A stretch of 64,000 nt of DNA from Salinibacter ruber DSM 13855 (GTDB lineage: Bacteria; Bacteroidota; Rhodothermia; Rhodothermales; Salinibacteraceae): contig NC_007677.1 of the NCBI RefSeq assembly GCF_000013045.1, positions 744,001 through 808,000 on the forward strand, in the 5' to 3' direction. The number at the start of each line of letters is the position of its first letter. The stretch's first letter is position 1. Of the stretch, positions 18,914 through 27,506 are shown piece after piece. The position numbers and the translations under genes are program-made. The notes under the pieces were generated by a model. It searched no databases. It worked only from the letters and a program-made list of their open reading frames with translations, and was not told where the DNA came from.

Positions 18914-19040
18914 AAGGGTCGGCGTGAGAAGACAGCGTGACGATAGGTGCTGATTCCCATGATAACCCGGCCCACGTGTTACAGGTATAATTTCTCAATC
19001 ACCATCATCCGGGGGAGAAGTCAAGCGGCCGACTCGCTGC

Positions 19041-19508
19041 CGATCTCGCTGCGTGAGGTGGCGCGCCATGGCCGGGCTCGCCTACTAGCCGAAGACAGCG
19101 CAAAGGTCGGGGTGAAAGCGCTAGGAGACTGGTTTTACGGATTCAAGATTCACGCGCTCATCCACCGGCCGACGCAGATGGTATCCGCTGCCATGCTCCT
19201 TCCAGGCAACCGAAGCGACCAGGTCGCCGCTCCCGCCTTGGCGCGGTCGACGAGCGGAGGCGTCCTTCTGGCCGATAGGGGATACCGGGGTAGCGACCTC
19301 TTCGACTGTCCGTGCGCCACGACTGGCCGTGCGCCAGGCCATCCGGCAGGCCGAAAGCAGCTTTTCGGGCCTCTGGCGCCGGTTCACCGGTCGAGTCTAC
19401 GCACAGTCCTGGCACGGCCCACAGGCAAGCCTGCTGCTGAAGGTGTTCCACTTCAATCTGGAGCGAGCCGGCATCGTGTCCCAACCCGCTGATTCAACCC
19501 GCGACTGA
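19041..19508 (+). pseudogene. Truncated IS982-like transposase remnant
   Basis: The reading contains HGRARLLAEDSAK, GDWFYGFKIHALIH and VLLADRGYRGSDLF, the middle of an IS982-type DDE transposase. From about 19310 the similarity continues in another frame (AIRQAESSFSGLWRRF ... LLKVFHFNLERAG) to a stop at 19508. The N-terminal half is missing and one frameshift is required. It abuts the IS630-like remnant, so this is a nested mobile-element graveyard. Confidence 0.75.
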
Positions 19509-20269
19509 AATTGGGTTAAGCATTTCCAGCACCTTTCCCATTGCAACAAAAAAACCCTGCTGGCCTGGTCTCTTGGAAGGGACAGCCAGCAGGGGAGCTT
19601 ACAGCTACCGCCGTAAGCGAGACGTTTATTTTTCGAGATACTAAATTGTTTCATTTCTCGGGGAGCATCTGCCCCATCGGTTGCTTGTCAAGTGCAATCG
19701 CACCAAATTGGTCTGCAGATGAGAACCAGAAGCGTCTCAGCCAAAGTTGTACTGTTCCGCCCGGAAATCCTGCAAAACAAACGGTACCAGTCAAATGATC
19801 TGGTCTCTGGCAGTCGCTGAGGCCGCAGTGGCTAATGTCTGCCTCTGGACCGTTGGCTTCAGCAAGTTGGTGATCCTGCCACTTGGTGGTCCCGCCACGG
19901 CGTATCGAGGCAAGAGTGGCTCTCTCCCTGTGGAAAAGAACATGAATGGCTGCCATGCACCCTTGCCGCAATGAAGATCGGATAGAACCCCGACCAAATG
20001 ACACTTTGGGGACGGAGCCCATTGCTTTTTCGGCTGGAGCTTTTAAGAATGGTCCTGTGCCTTAAAAATTACAGGGGAGACACGGCTGGCCCAACCAAAA
20101 TACACCGCTCGTAAACCACGAGTAGGATCTGGACAGGTAAAAGCGATGCAATTGGTCCGTCCCATTGCGTTGGATTCGCACTCGGGTAACGCCTCTTATC
20201 CGAATGCCACGGCATCGCACGTGAACGACCTCGCTTCATATTAAATTCCACGGAAGCAGCACGCCAACT
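19509..20269. other. Intergenic region, 761 bp, with a minus-strand terminator
   Basis: No credible protein gene: the short frames here lack protein-like composition. The main structure is a terminator at 19548-19594 oriented to stop minus-strand transcription. No rRNA, tRNA, tmRNA or riboswitch that I know is recognisable. The right half must contain the promoter of the cysD operon. Confidence 0.5.
19548..19594 (-). terminator. Rho-independent terminator on the minus strand
   Basis: A perfect 10-bp stem (19555-19564 with 19585-19594) is flanked on its left by a run of seven A, which is a T-run on the minus strand. No annotated minus-strand gene ends here, so it may end a small untranslated RNA or be a relic. 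Confidence 0.65.
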
Positions 20270-21181
20270 ATGCCCATGTCCGATAGCACCTCTGAGCACC
20301 TCGACTGGCTGGAGTCGGAGGCGATTCACGTCATGCGGGAGACCGTGGCCCAGTTCGACAACCCCGTTCTCATGTTCAGTGGGGGGAAGGACTCTCTCAC
20401 CATGATTCACCTGGCGCGGAAGGCGTTCTATCCGGCGAAGGTGCCGTTCCCGATCCTCCACGTGGACACGGGCCACAACTTTCCGGAGACGATCGAATTC
20501 CGGGACACCCTGATGGAGAAGCATGGCTTAGACCTGATCGTGGGCAGCGTGGAGGAGACGATCGAGTCGGGCCGGGCGAAGGAGGAGCAGGGTCCGGACG
20601 CGAGCCGCAACAAGCTTCAGATCGTCACGCTGCTCGACACGATTGAAGAATACGGATTCGACGCGGCCCTGGGCGGGGCGCGCCGGGACGAGGAGAAGGC
20701 GCGGGCGAAGGAGCGCTTCTTCTCGCACCGCGACCGATTCGGGAATTGGGACCCGAAGAACCAGCGCCCGGAGCTCTGGAACCTGTACAACGGCCGGAGC
20801 CGGCAGGGTGAGCACTTCCGGGCCTTTCCCCTCAGCAACTGGACGGAGCTGGACGTGTGGCAGTACATCCGGCAGGAGGGCGTCGAGATTCCGAGCCTAT
20901 ACCTCGCTCACGAGCGCACGATGTTCGAGCGGGACGGCGTGCTGCTGCCCAAGTCCCCGTACAACGACCTGCGGGAGGATGAGCACTACGTGGAGAAGAC
21001 GGTCCGCTTCCGGACGATCGGGGACATGACCTGCACCGGTGCGGTGGAGTCGACGGCGACGACGCTCGACGAGGTGATCGCGGAGGTGGCCACGACGCAG
21101 CAGGCCGAACGCGGGGCCCGGGCCGACGACCAGCGGGCCGAAGCCGCGATGGAGGAGCGGAAACGAGAGGGGTACTTCTAG
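20270..21181 (+). CDS. cysD: Sulfate adenylyltransferase subunit 2
   Basis: CysD is the catalytic ATP-sulfurylase subunit, forming adenylylsulfate (APS) from sulfate and ATP with GTPase subunit CysN. The PP-loop motif is in FSGGKDSLTMIHLA near residue 39, followed by VDTGHNFPETIEFRD and ALGGARRDEEKARAKER. Length (303 aa) is normal for the family. The next gene, the fused CysN-CysC, begins 209 bp downstream on the same strand, giving a complete route from sulfate to PAPS. Confidence 0.96.
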   Translation: MPMSDSTSEHLDWLESEAIHVMRETVAQFDNPVLMFSGGKDSLTMIHLARKAFYPAKVPFPILHVDTGHNFPETIEFRDTLMEKHGLDLIVGSVEETIESGRAKEEQGPDASRNKLQIVTLLDTIEEYGFDAALGGARRDEEKARAKERFFSHRDRFGNWDPKNQRPELWNLYNGRSRQGEHFRAFPLSNWTELDVWQYIRQEGVEIPSLYLAHERTMFERDGVLLPKSPYNDLREDEHYVEKTVRFRTIGDMTCTGAVESTATTLDEVIAEVATTQQAERGARADDQRAEAAMEERKREGYF

Positions 21182-21182
21182 T

Positions 21183-21388
21183 CATTTGGTCATTGAAGTA
21201 TTGTGGCCATTTTGGCATTGGGGCCATTTTGGGCATTTTGGCATTGGGGGCCGTGGGCTGATTTTGGCAGTGGCTGAGTGGGGCAATGGGGGGCGTTGGG
21301 CGACTGACCCGGTTCAGCGGTCCGTGTGCGCGGCCTGTAGGCACGAACGCACAATTCGACACTCGCATCTCGAAACTCGACACTGATC
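21183..21388. repeat. Low-complexity intergenic repeats between cysD and cysNC
   Basis: Two degenerate repeat blocks: a run of CATTTTGGCATTGGGG-like units (21183-21262), then TCGACACTCGCATCTCGAAACTCGACACT (21354-21386) directly before the next start codon. The spacer otherwise shows nothing. Confidence 0.6.
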
Positions 21389-21390
21389 TG

Positions 21391-23310
21391 ATGGAGACAC
21401 AAGGCGCCAGCACCCAAGACATGGACGTATTGCGGTTTACGACCGCGGGGAGCGTCGACGACGGTAAGAGCACGCTCATTGGGCGGCTCATGTACGACAC
21501 CCAGGAGATCTTCGAGGAGAAAATGGAGGAGATCGAGCGCAACACCCAGCGGGACGACGAGGAGCTGGAGCTGGCCCTCCTGACCGACGGCCTCCGCGCG
21601 GAGCGGGAGCAGGGCATCACGATCGACGTGGCCTACCGGTACTTCTCCACGCCGGAGCGCAAGTTTATCATCGCCGACACGCCGGGCCACGAGCAGTATA
21701 CCCGCAACATGGTCACCGGCGCCTCGACGGCGGAACTGGCCGTGGAGCTGATTGACGCCCGGAACGGGGTGCTGGAGCAGACGCGGCGGCACGGCTTCAT
21801 CACCTCGCTGCTGCAGATCCCCCACGTCATCGTGGCGGTCAACAAGATGGACCTGGTCGGCTACAGCGAGGCGCGCTTCCGCGAGATCGTGGCCGAGTAC
21901 GAGGACTTCGCCGACAACCTGGACGTGCAGGACATCACGTTCGTCCCGATCTCGGCCCTGAAGGGGGACAACGTGGTGCACCACTCGGGTAACATGCCCT
22001 GGTACGAGGGCTCGACCCTCCTGCACCGCCTGGAGAGCGTGCGGACCGAGTCGACGCGCAACCAGGTGGACTTCCGGTTCCCGGTGCAGACGACGATCCG
22101 GCCGCACCAGGACTTTCGCGGTTTTGCCGGGCAGGTGGCCTCCGGAAAGGTGCGACCGGGGGAAGAGATTACGGTGCTCCCGTCCGGCTACACCTCGGAG
22201 GTGGACACGATCACGACGCTGGACGGGGATCTCGACGAGGCGGGCCCCGGCGACTCGGTGGTGCTGTCCCTTGAGGATGAGCTTGACGTCAGCCGCGGGT
22301 CGATGATCGTGCGGAGCCGCAACAAGCCGGACGTGACGCGGCAGCTGGACGCCGACCTCTGCTGGATGAACCAGGAGGCGATGCGTCAGGACCGCCCCTA
22401 CGTCCTGCAGCACACCACGCGCCGGACGCAGGCCTACGTGTCGAAAATCGTCTACCGCACCAACGTGGAGACCTTCCACCGCGAGGAGGCTTCTACCTTC
22501 GAGCTCAACGACATCGGGCGGGTGGAGATCGAGACCGCCGACCCGCTGTTCGTCGACCCGTACAAGCTCAACCGGGCCACGGGCAGCTTCATCCTCATCG
22601 ACCCGGACACCAACGATACGGTGGCCGCCGGCATGATTCGGGGCGTGGCCACCGGCGTGACGCCGTTCGGCCAGCAGGCAGAGCCGCAGGCGGAGGATGA
22701 GGCAGAGAGCTCCCCGAACGTGACGTGGGAGGGGCTCTCGGTTCCGCGCGAGGAGCGTGAAAAGCAGAACGGGCACAAGGCAGGCGTCGTTTGGCTGACG
22801 GGCCTGTCCGGCGCCGGCAAGTCCACCATCGCGAAGGCGGTGGAGGAGCGCCTCTTCGACGCGGACGTGCAGACGATGATGCTCGACGGGGACAACGTGC
22901 GGCACGGCCTGAGCGGCGACCTTGGCTTCACGCCCGCCGACCGCACAGAAAACATCCGTCGCGTCAGCGAGGTGGCGCGCCTCTTCTTCGAGCAGGGCAA
23001 CGTGACGCTCTGCTCGTTCGTCTCCCCCTACCAGGAGGACCGCGACCGGGCCCGCGAGCTGCTGCCAGAGGACGTGCGCGACCGCTTCCTGGAGGTGCAC
23101 GTCGACTGCCCGCTGGAGGTGTGCAAGGAGCGGGACACGAAGGGCCTCTACGAGAAGGCTGAGGCTGGTGAGATCACCAACTTCACCGGCGTCTCCGCGC
23201 CGTACGAGGCGCCCGAGGACCCGGATGTGGTCGTGAACACCGACGAGATGGGCGTCGAGGCATGCGCCGATCAGATCGTCGAGGCCCTCGAAGCGCGTGG
23301 CATTGTCTAG
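21391..23310 (+). CDS. cysNC: Bifunctional sulfate adenylyltransferase subunit 1 / APS kinase
   Basis: The N-terminal GTPase (CysN) powers ATP sulfurylase; the C-terminal kinase (CysC) phosphorylates APS to PAPS, the universal sulfate donor. GTPase motifs are GSVDDGKSTLIGRL near residue 20, DTPGHEQYTRNM near 97 and NKMDL near 151. The elongation-factor-like domains follow, then a linker near 440, then the APS kinase P-loop GLSGAGKSTIA near 470 and LDGDNVRHGLSGDLGF. The same fusion is known as NodQ/CysNC. I start at the ATG at 21391; upstream in-frame sequence is a repeat. PAPS could feed the sulfotransferase at 59 kb. Confidence 0.95.
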   Translation: METQGASTQDMDVLRFTTAGSVDDGKSTLIGRLMYDTQEIFEEKMEEIERNTQRDDEELELALLTDGLRAEREQGITIDVAYRYFSTPERKFIIADTPGHEQYTRNMVTGASTAELAVELIDARNGVLEQTRRHGFITSLLQIPHVIVAVNKMDLVGYSEARFREIVAEYEDFADNLDVQDITFVPISALKGDNVVHHSGNMPWYEGSTLLHRLESVRTESTRNQVDFRFPVQTTIRPHQDFRGFAGQVASGKVRPGEEITVLPSGYTSEVDTITTLDGDLDEAGPGDSVVLSLEDELDVSRGSMIVRSRNKPDVTRQLDADLCWMNQEAMRQDRPYVLQHTTRRTQAYVSKIVYRTNVETFHREEASTFELNDIGRVEIETADPLFVDPYKLNRATGSFILIDPDTNDTVAAGMIRGVATGVTPFGQQAEPQAEDEAESSPNVTWEGLSVPREEREKQNGHKAGVVWLTGLSGAGKSTIAKAVEERLFDADVQTMMLDGDNVRHGLSGDLGFTPADRTENIRRVSEVARLFFEQGNVTLCSFVSPYQEDRDRARELLPEDVRDRFLEVHVDCPLEVCKERDTKGLYEKAEAGEITNFTGVSAPYEAPEDPDVVVNTDEMGVEACADQIVEALEARGIV

Positions 23311-23435
23311 CCGATTGGAGGAGATGTCTAGCCGACTGGGGGAGATGGACGGGACAGTGATCTTTTTTGGGGACGCTTCGTTTAGGTCGGCATACTCGTC
23401 GGCAGACTCCCCTTTGTCTCAGACGCCCCGCCGTT

Positions 23436-23855
23436 ATGCTTTCCGAGGCCACTGAGCATCGGCTCCGAAACGTCTTTGCGGATCACCCTGCCGTGCGGGC
23501 GGCGTACCTCTTCGGATCCGTTGCGGCGGGTCGCGAACGGGACCGCAGCGACCTTGACCTCGGCATCGTCGTCGATTCCGATCGGTGGGAGCCCACCGAC
23601 GACAAGGTCCCGCTCATCACCGACTGCATGGAGGCGGCAGGGCGGGACTGGATCGACCTCGTCGTGCTCAACGGTGCCCCCCTCGTGCTGCAGTTTGAGG
23701 CCGTGCGGCCGAACGCACCGCTCTACGGCGCGGATGACTTCGACCACGGAGCGTTCGTCTCAAAGGTGGTGCGCATGTACTGGGACTTCGAGCCCCACCT
23801 CCGGCGGCAGCGCAAGGCCCTCAAAGAACGCCTGCAAGAGAAGGCCCATGGTTGA
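23436..23855 (+). CDS. mntA: MNT-type nucleotidyltransferase (antitoxin-like), pair 1
   Basis: A minimal nucleotidyltransferase domain with LFGSVAAGRERDRSDLDLGIV (GS followed by DxD) near residue 28 and a third Asp in WIDLVVL. In MntA-type proteins this domain acts as antitoxin by AMPylating the partner HEPN RNase. The ATG at 23436 starts the conserved region. It overlaps the next gene by 8 bp, strongly suggesting translational coupling and a two-gene module placed inside the sulfate cassette. Confidence 0.88.
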   Translation: MLSEATEHRLRNVFADHPAVRAAYLFGSVAAGRERDRSDLDLGIVVDSDRWEPTDDKVPLITDCMEAAGRDWIDLVVLNGAPLVLQFEAVRPNAPLYGADDFDHGAFVSKVVRMYWDFEPHLRRQRKALKERLQEKAHG

Positions 23856-24261
23856 CCCAAGTGTGATCCGGCGCCGGCTGCAGAAGCTCGGTGAGCATCT
23901 CGACATTCTGAGGAAAACACAGCAGTATTCTCGTTCGGAATTCGTCGACGACCCTCACCTCTACGGAAGTGCTGAGCGATTTCTGCAGCTGTCGATCGAA
24001 GCCATCAACGATGTGGCCAGCCATGTGGCCGTCGATGAGAACCTCGGGGCCGCGGAACGGGCTCAGGATTTGCCCCACATTTTCGAGTCCGAAGGACTGA
24101 TCGGGGGGGAACTGCGCGACCAGTGGGCCGACATGATTGGCTTTCGGAATGTGCTCGTACACGACTACATCGACATTGACCGCACCATTGTGCACGACGC
24201 GATTCAGAATCGCCTCGGTGAAATTGAGCGGCTCCGCTCCGTGTTTGCTCGGTATCTCTGA
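23848..24261 (+). CDS. hepT: HepT-like HEPN ribonuclease (DUF86), pair 1 toxin
   Basis: A 137-residue all-alpha protein of the DUF86/HepT family, the toxin partner of the overlapping MNT gene. The RNase signature R-x4-H appears in FRNVLVHDY near residue 105 and is intact, so catalysis is possible. The AINDVASH region matches the family's first helix pair. The ATG overlaps the upstream stop by 8 bp. Confidence 0.88.
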   Translation: MVDPSVIRRRLQKLGEHLDILRKTQQYSRSEFVDDPHLYGSAERFLQLSIEAINDVASHVAVDENLGAAERAQDLPHIFESEGLIGGELRDQWADMIGFRNVLVHDYIDIDRTIVHDAIQNRLGEIERLRSVFARYL

Positions 24262-24343
24262 GGGGCACACTATCTCGACCGAGGGGCCTGCTCCTCTGTT
24301 GAAAAACTGACCGCGTTCTACGGCTCATTCGACGGCCCGTCTC

Positions 24344-26179
24344 GTGGCTCCGCTTAGCAGTCTCGGCCCCGATGCCTGGATCACCGTTGCCGTGGTGGTT
24401 GGGCTGGTAGGAGCGCTGATGTCGGACCTCGGGCGCCCGGACCTTGTGCTGCTGAGCGGCCTCGCCGCGCTGCTCGTCACGGGCGTCGTGCCGCCGGCGG
24501 AGGCCTTTGCCGGGTTCTCCAACCCCGCCGTCCTCACCGTGGGCGCCCTCTATGTGGTGGCCGGGGGAGTGCAACAGACGAGTGCCCTCTCGAGGCTCGA
24601 CCGGGTGCTCTTTCCCAACACCACGCGGCTCGGGCCCGTTCTGGCCCGCTTCATGGTGCCGACCTCCGTCCTGTCCGGGCTGCTCAACAACACGCCTATC
24701 GTGGCGATGCTCACGCCGCGCCTGCAGGAATGGGCCGATGCGCAGGACATCCCCGCCTCGAAGCTGATGATCCCGCTCTCCTACGCGGCCATCACCGGGG
24801 GCATGATGACGCTCGTCGGGACCTCCACGAACCTCATCGTGGCGGGGCTGATGGAGGCGGAAGGGTACGATCCGCTTTCGCTCTTCGACGTCACCTGGGT
24901 CGGCGTCCCTGCGGCCCTAGTCGTCGTTGCCTACTTCGTCCTGGGTGGGCATCGGCTGCTGCCGGACCGCGGCACCTCCGCCCCGGCGGCCGAGCGGCGG
25001 CTGGGCCAGAACATGTTCGAGGTCACGGTGACCGCACCGTCCCCCATCGTGGGCCAGACGGTGGCCGAGGCGGGCCTGCGAGACCTCGGTGACGCCTACC
25101 TGACGCACGTCCGCCGTGGGACGGAGGTGTTGCAGGGCCGCCCGGACCGCACCCTTGAACAGGGCGACATCCTGGCCTTCAACGGCAGTCTGGCCGCACG
25201 CGAGCGGCTTCTGGAGCGCCCCGGCCTCTCGCGCACCCTGCCCCATCCGGACGGGACCCACGACGACCCCGCCCGCTACGAAACCCTGCCGCTTTACGAA
25301 GCGGTCATCGCCGAATCGTCGAACCTGGTGGGCACCACGCTGGGGGAGGCCAACTTCCGCGAGCAGTACCAGGGCGTCGTCCTTGGCATCCAGCGCCAGG
25401 ACGAGCCGGTGACGAGCCCGGTGGGCACGACGGAGCTGCAGGCGGGCGACCTGCTGATCGTGGAGGCGCCCGGCGACTTCGAGGAGCGGTGGAGCAGCGG
25501 GAGCCGAGAGGAATTCTACCTCGTGGCGCCCCGCGACGGACGGGCGCGCCAGGGCGGGGCGCCTGAACACGACGACGAGGAGACGGATCGGTCGGGGCGG
25601 GCGCCGATTGCCTTAGGGCTAACGGGCACGATGGTACTGGCCGCAGCAACGGGCCTGGCCCCCATCGTCACGGCCGCCTTCCTCGCGGCCCTCCTCATGA
25701 TCCTGGCCGGGTGCATCCGGCCGGCGGAGGCGCAGCGGGCGCTCAACGTGCAAGTGCTCGTCGTGATCGCAGCGGCCCTTGGGATCGGGAAAGCCATCGA
25801 GACCACCGGCCTCGCGACGGCGGCGGCCCAGGGGGTGCTCTCCGTCGCCGAGCCGTTCGGGCCCGTGGTCGTCCTCGTGGCGCTGTACCTTCTCACCAAC
25901 CTGCTCACCGAAATCATCACGAACAACGCTGCGGCGGTGCTGATGCTGCCCGTCGCGATGGCCGCGGCGTCGAGCCTCGGGGCCCCGCCCGTGGCCTTCG
26001 GGGTCCTCGTGGCCGTGGCGGCCTCCGCGAGCTTCCTCACGCCCATCGGGTACCAGACGAACCTGATGGTGATGGCGCCGGGGGGGTACCGGTTTAGCGA
26101 CTACGCCCGCGTAGGCTGGCCGGTGACGCTGCTGGTCATGGGAACGTCGGTGGGCATCATTTCGCTGGTGTGGCTGTAG
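24344..26179 (+). CDS. SLC13-family anion permease with RCK_C domains
   Basis: An integral membrane transporter of the SLC13/DASS class, 611 aa. Two membrane halves (about residues 1-200 and 415-611) flank a central soluble region with two TrkA-C (RCK_C) domains. Family motifs include SGLLNNTPIVAMLTP and MTLVGTSTNLIVAG in the first half and EIITNNAAAVLMLPVA near the end. Bacterial relatives transport sulfate or other divalent anions; its position by cysD-cysNC argues for sulfate uptake, which is inference. The start is a GTG at 24344, and a terminator-like hairpin follows the stop. Confidence 0.9.
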   Translation: MAPLSSLGPDAWITVAVVVGLVGALMSDLGRPDLVLLSGLAALLVTGVVPPAEAFAGFSNPAVLTVGALYVVAGGVQQTSALSRLDRVLFPNTTRLGPVLARFMVPTSVLSGLLNNTPIVAMLTPRLQEWADAQDIPASKLMIPLSYAAITGGMMTLVGTSTNLIVAGLMEAEGYDPLSLFDVTWVGVPAALVVVAYFVLGGHRLLPDRGTSAPAAERRLGQNMFEVTVTAPSPIVGQTVAEAGLRDLGDAYLTHVRRGTEVLQGRPDRTLEQGDILAFNGSLAARERLLERPGLSRTLPHPDGTHDDPARYETLPLYEAVIAESSNLVGTTLGEANFREQYQGVVLGIQRQDEPVTSPVGTTELQAGDLLIVEAPGDFEERWSSGSREEFYLVAPRDGRARQGGAPEHDDEETDRSGRAPIALGLTGTMVLAAATGLAPIVTAAFLAALLMILAGCIRPAEAQRALNVQVLVVIAAALGIGKAIETTGLATAAAQGVLSVAEPFGPVVVLVALYLLTNLLTEIITNNAAAVLMLPVAMAAASSLGAPPVAFGVLVAVAASASFLTPIGYQTNLMVMAPGGYRFSDYARVGWPVTLLVMGTSVGIISLVWL

Positions 26180-26182
26180 CCC

Positions 26183-26218
26183 AACGGGACCGGAAACCCT
26201 GAACGGTCCGTTTTGCGT
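26183..26218 (+). terminator. Rho-independent terminator after the permease gene
   Basis: A stem formed by 26183-26192 and 26204-26212 (one bulged base) is followed by TTTTGCGTT. It lies 3 bp after the permease stop and would close the sulfate operon. Confidence 0.7.
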
Positions 26219-26287
26219 TAAAACATATTGGAAAATAGTTGCTTTCTTCCACTGATGCTCCGCGGAAATCGGAGCCCTTTCGTTCAA

Positions 26288-26650
26288 ATGGCGGGCCCGC
26301 TTGTCTCCTACTGGAACACGATGCGCCGACGGGGCGGACAGGCCCGCCGCGAGCAGGAGCGGCGTCGCTGTCGCGCGCAGAAGACCGCCCGACGGGTTGC
26401 CGAGTATCTCCGGCACACCTACGGCGCAGCCCGCGTCGTGCTGTCTAGGCCTGTGGCCGGTGAGGAGGTGCCCCTCGGGCCCCAGTCGGACATTGATCTG
26501 GCCGTTCGGGGGCTCGACAAGGATGACTATTTTGAGGCCGTCGCCCGTGTTCAGGACGAGGCGGCCCCATTTCAGGTCGATCTGGTTCGTCTCGAACAGT
26601 GTCCCGCGTCGCTCCGGGACGTGGTTCGGCGGGAGGGCCGCGAGATATGA
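26288..26650 (+). CDS. MNT-type nucleotidyltransferase with altered active site, pair 2
   Basis: The Arg-rich N-terminal helix and the PQSDIDLAVRG (DxD) motif place it among small MNT nucleotidyltransferases. However, the usual GS dipeptide region (LFGSxA) reads VVLSRPVAGEE, so the nucleotide-binding Gly-Ser is missing; the third Asp is present in FQVDLVRL. It may be catalytically impaired. The start is uncertain (ATG at 26288 or 26321). Its stop overlaps the next ATG by 4 bp (ATGA), so it is coupled to the HEPN gene. Confidence 0.75.
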   Translation: MAGPLVSYWNTMRRRGGQARREQERRRCRAQKTARRVAEYLRHTYGAARVVLSRPVAGEEVPLGPQSDIDLAVRGLDKDDYFEAVARVQDEAAPFQVDLVRLEQCPASLRDVVRREGREI

Positions 26651-27132
26651 GGGAGTCCTATCTCGCCGTGGCAGGGCACATTCGCCGGGAGCTTGAGCAG
26701 ATCAAAACGGTCGTGGATCGCGCCCAGGAAATCTGGAACGATGTGGATCTCGATCGTCCAGCGGACCATAGAATCGACGCCGTTGCGCTCAACTTGCATG
26801 GGTTCTATGCGGGGCTGGAGCGGATACTCAAGACGATAGCGGACCGGATCGATCAGACGGTTCCAGAAGGTGGGAGTTGGCGCCAGGAGCTATTAGGGCA
26901 GATGAACGCGGAGCTGAATGGGGTCCGGCCGCCGGTCTTGTCGAACGAAGCCCGAAAACGACTGGACCGATATCGAGGATTCCGGCACGTGGTTCGCAAC
27001 GCGCATGCCTTCGAGTTCGACCCCGAACAGATCAACCTTCTTGTAAAGCGGTTGCCCAACACCGCTGACCTCGTCTTCAAGGATCTTCGCGCCTTCACCG
27101 ACACACTCGACCGGATGGCCTCTACGGAGTGA
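26647..27132 (+). CDS. HepT-like HEPN protein, pair 2 toxin
   Basis: A 161-residue all-alpha protein coupled to the preceding nucleotidyltransferase gene through an ATGA overlap. The RNase-type motif is in RGFRHVVRNAHAF near residue 117 (R-x4-6-H), and the N-terminal helix with ALNLHGFYAGLERI resembles HepT-like (DUF86-related) toxins. As the partner's active site is unusual, how this RNase is controlled is an open question. Confidence 0.75.
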   Translation: MRESYLAVAGHIRRELEQIKTVVDRAQEIWNDVDLDRPADHRIDAVALNLHGFYAGLERILKTIADRIDQTVPEGGSWRQELLGQMNAELNGVRPPVLSNEARKRLDRYRGFRHVVRNAHAFEFDPEQINLLVKRLPNTADLVFKDLRAFTDTLDRMASTE

Positions 27133-27167
27133 GGCACCTCCGTTTTTCCAATCATCGACAGCTCCTT

Positions 27168-27506
27168 ATGGAACCGCCAGTCCTTGATACCATCATCGAG
27201 CGCATTGTGGAGGTGGCTGATCCCGAACGCATCATCCTGTTTGGGTCGGCGGCGCACGGGGAGATGGGGCCGCACAGTGACCTGGATCTGTTGGTGGTGA
27301 GAAAGGTCGAGGGGAGGTCCCGGGGACATCTCGTGGAGGAGATCTACATGAATCTCATCGGTGTAGGTCAGGCAGTAGATGTGATCGTCGTGAGCCCGGA
27401 AGAGATTGAAGAGTACCGTGACAGCCACTCGCTAGTCATTTCGCCAGCTCTGGATGAAGGCCAGGAGGTGTACCGTGCCACACGAGAAGCAGCGTCGTCC
27501 GGATGA
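27168..27506 (+). CDS. MNT-type nucleotidyltransferase, pair 3
   Basis: A 112-residue nucleotidyltransferase with the canonical signature ILFGSAAHGEMGPHSDLDLLVV (GS plus DxD) near residue 24 and a third Asp in AVDVIVV. All catalytic residues seem present. ATG at 27168 chosen because homology starts there. Its end overlaps the next gene by 32 bp. Confidence 0.85.
   Translation: MEPPVLDTIIERIVEVADPERIILFGSAAHGEMGPHSDLDLLVVRKVEGRSRGHLVEEIYMNLIGVGQAVDVIVVSPEEIEEYRDSHSLVISPALDEGQEVYRATREAASSG

Noticed and set aside
19651-20022. 123-codon minus-strand frame upstream of cysD
   Set aside because: Mixed, non-protein-like composition and no ribosome site; more likely non-coding.
21190-23100. 636-codon minus-strand frame over cysNC
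   Set aside because: Shadow of the fused CysN-CysC gene; no family features.
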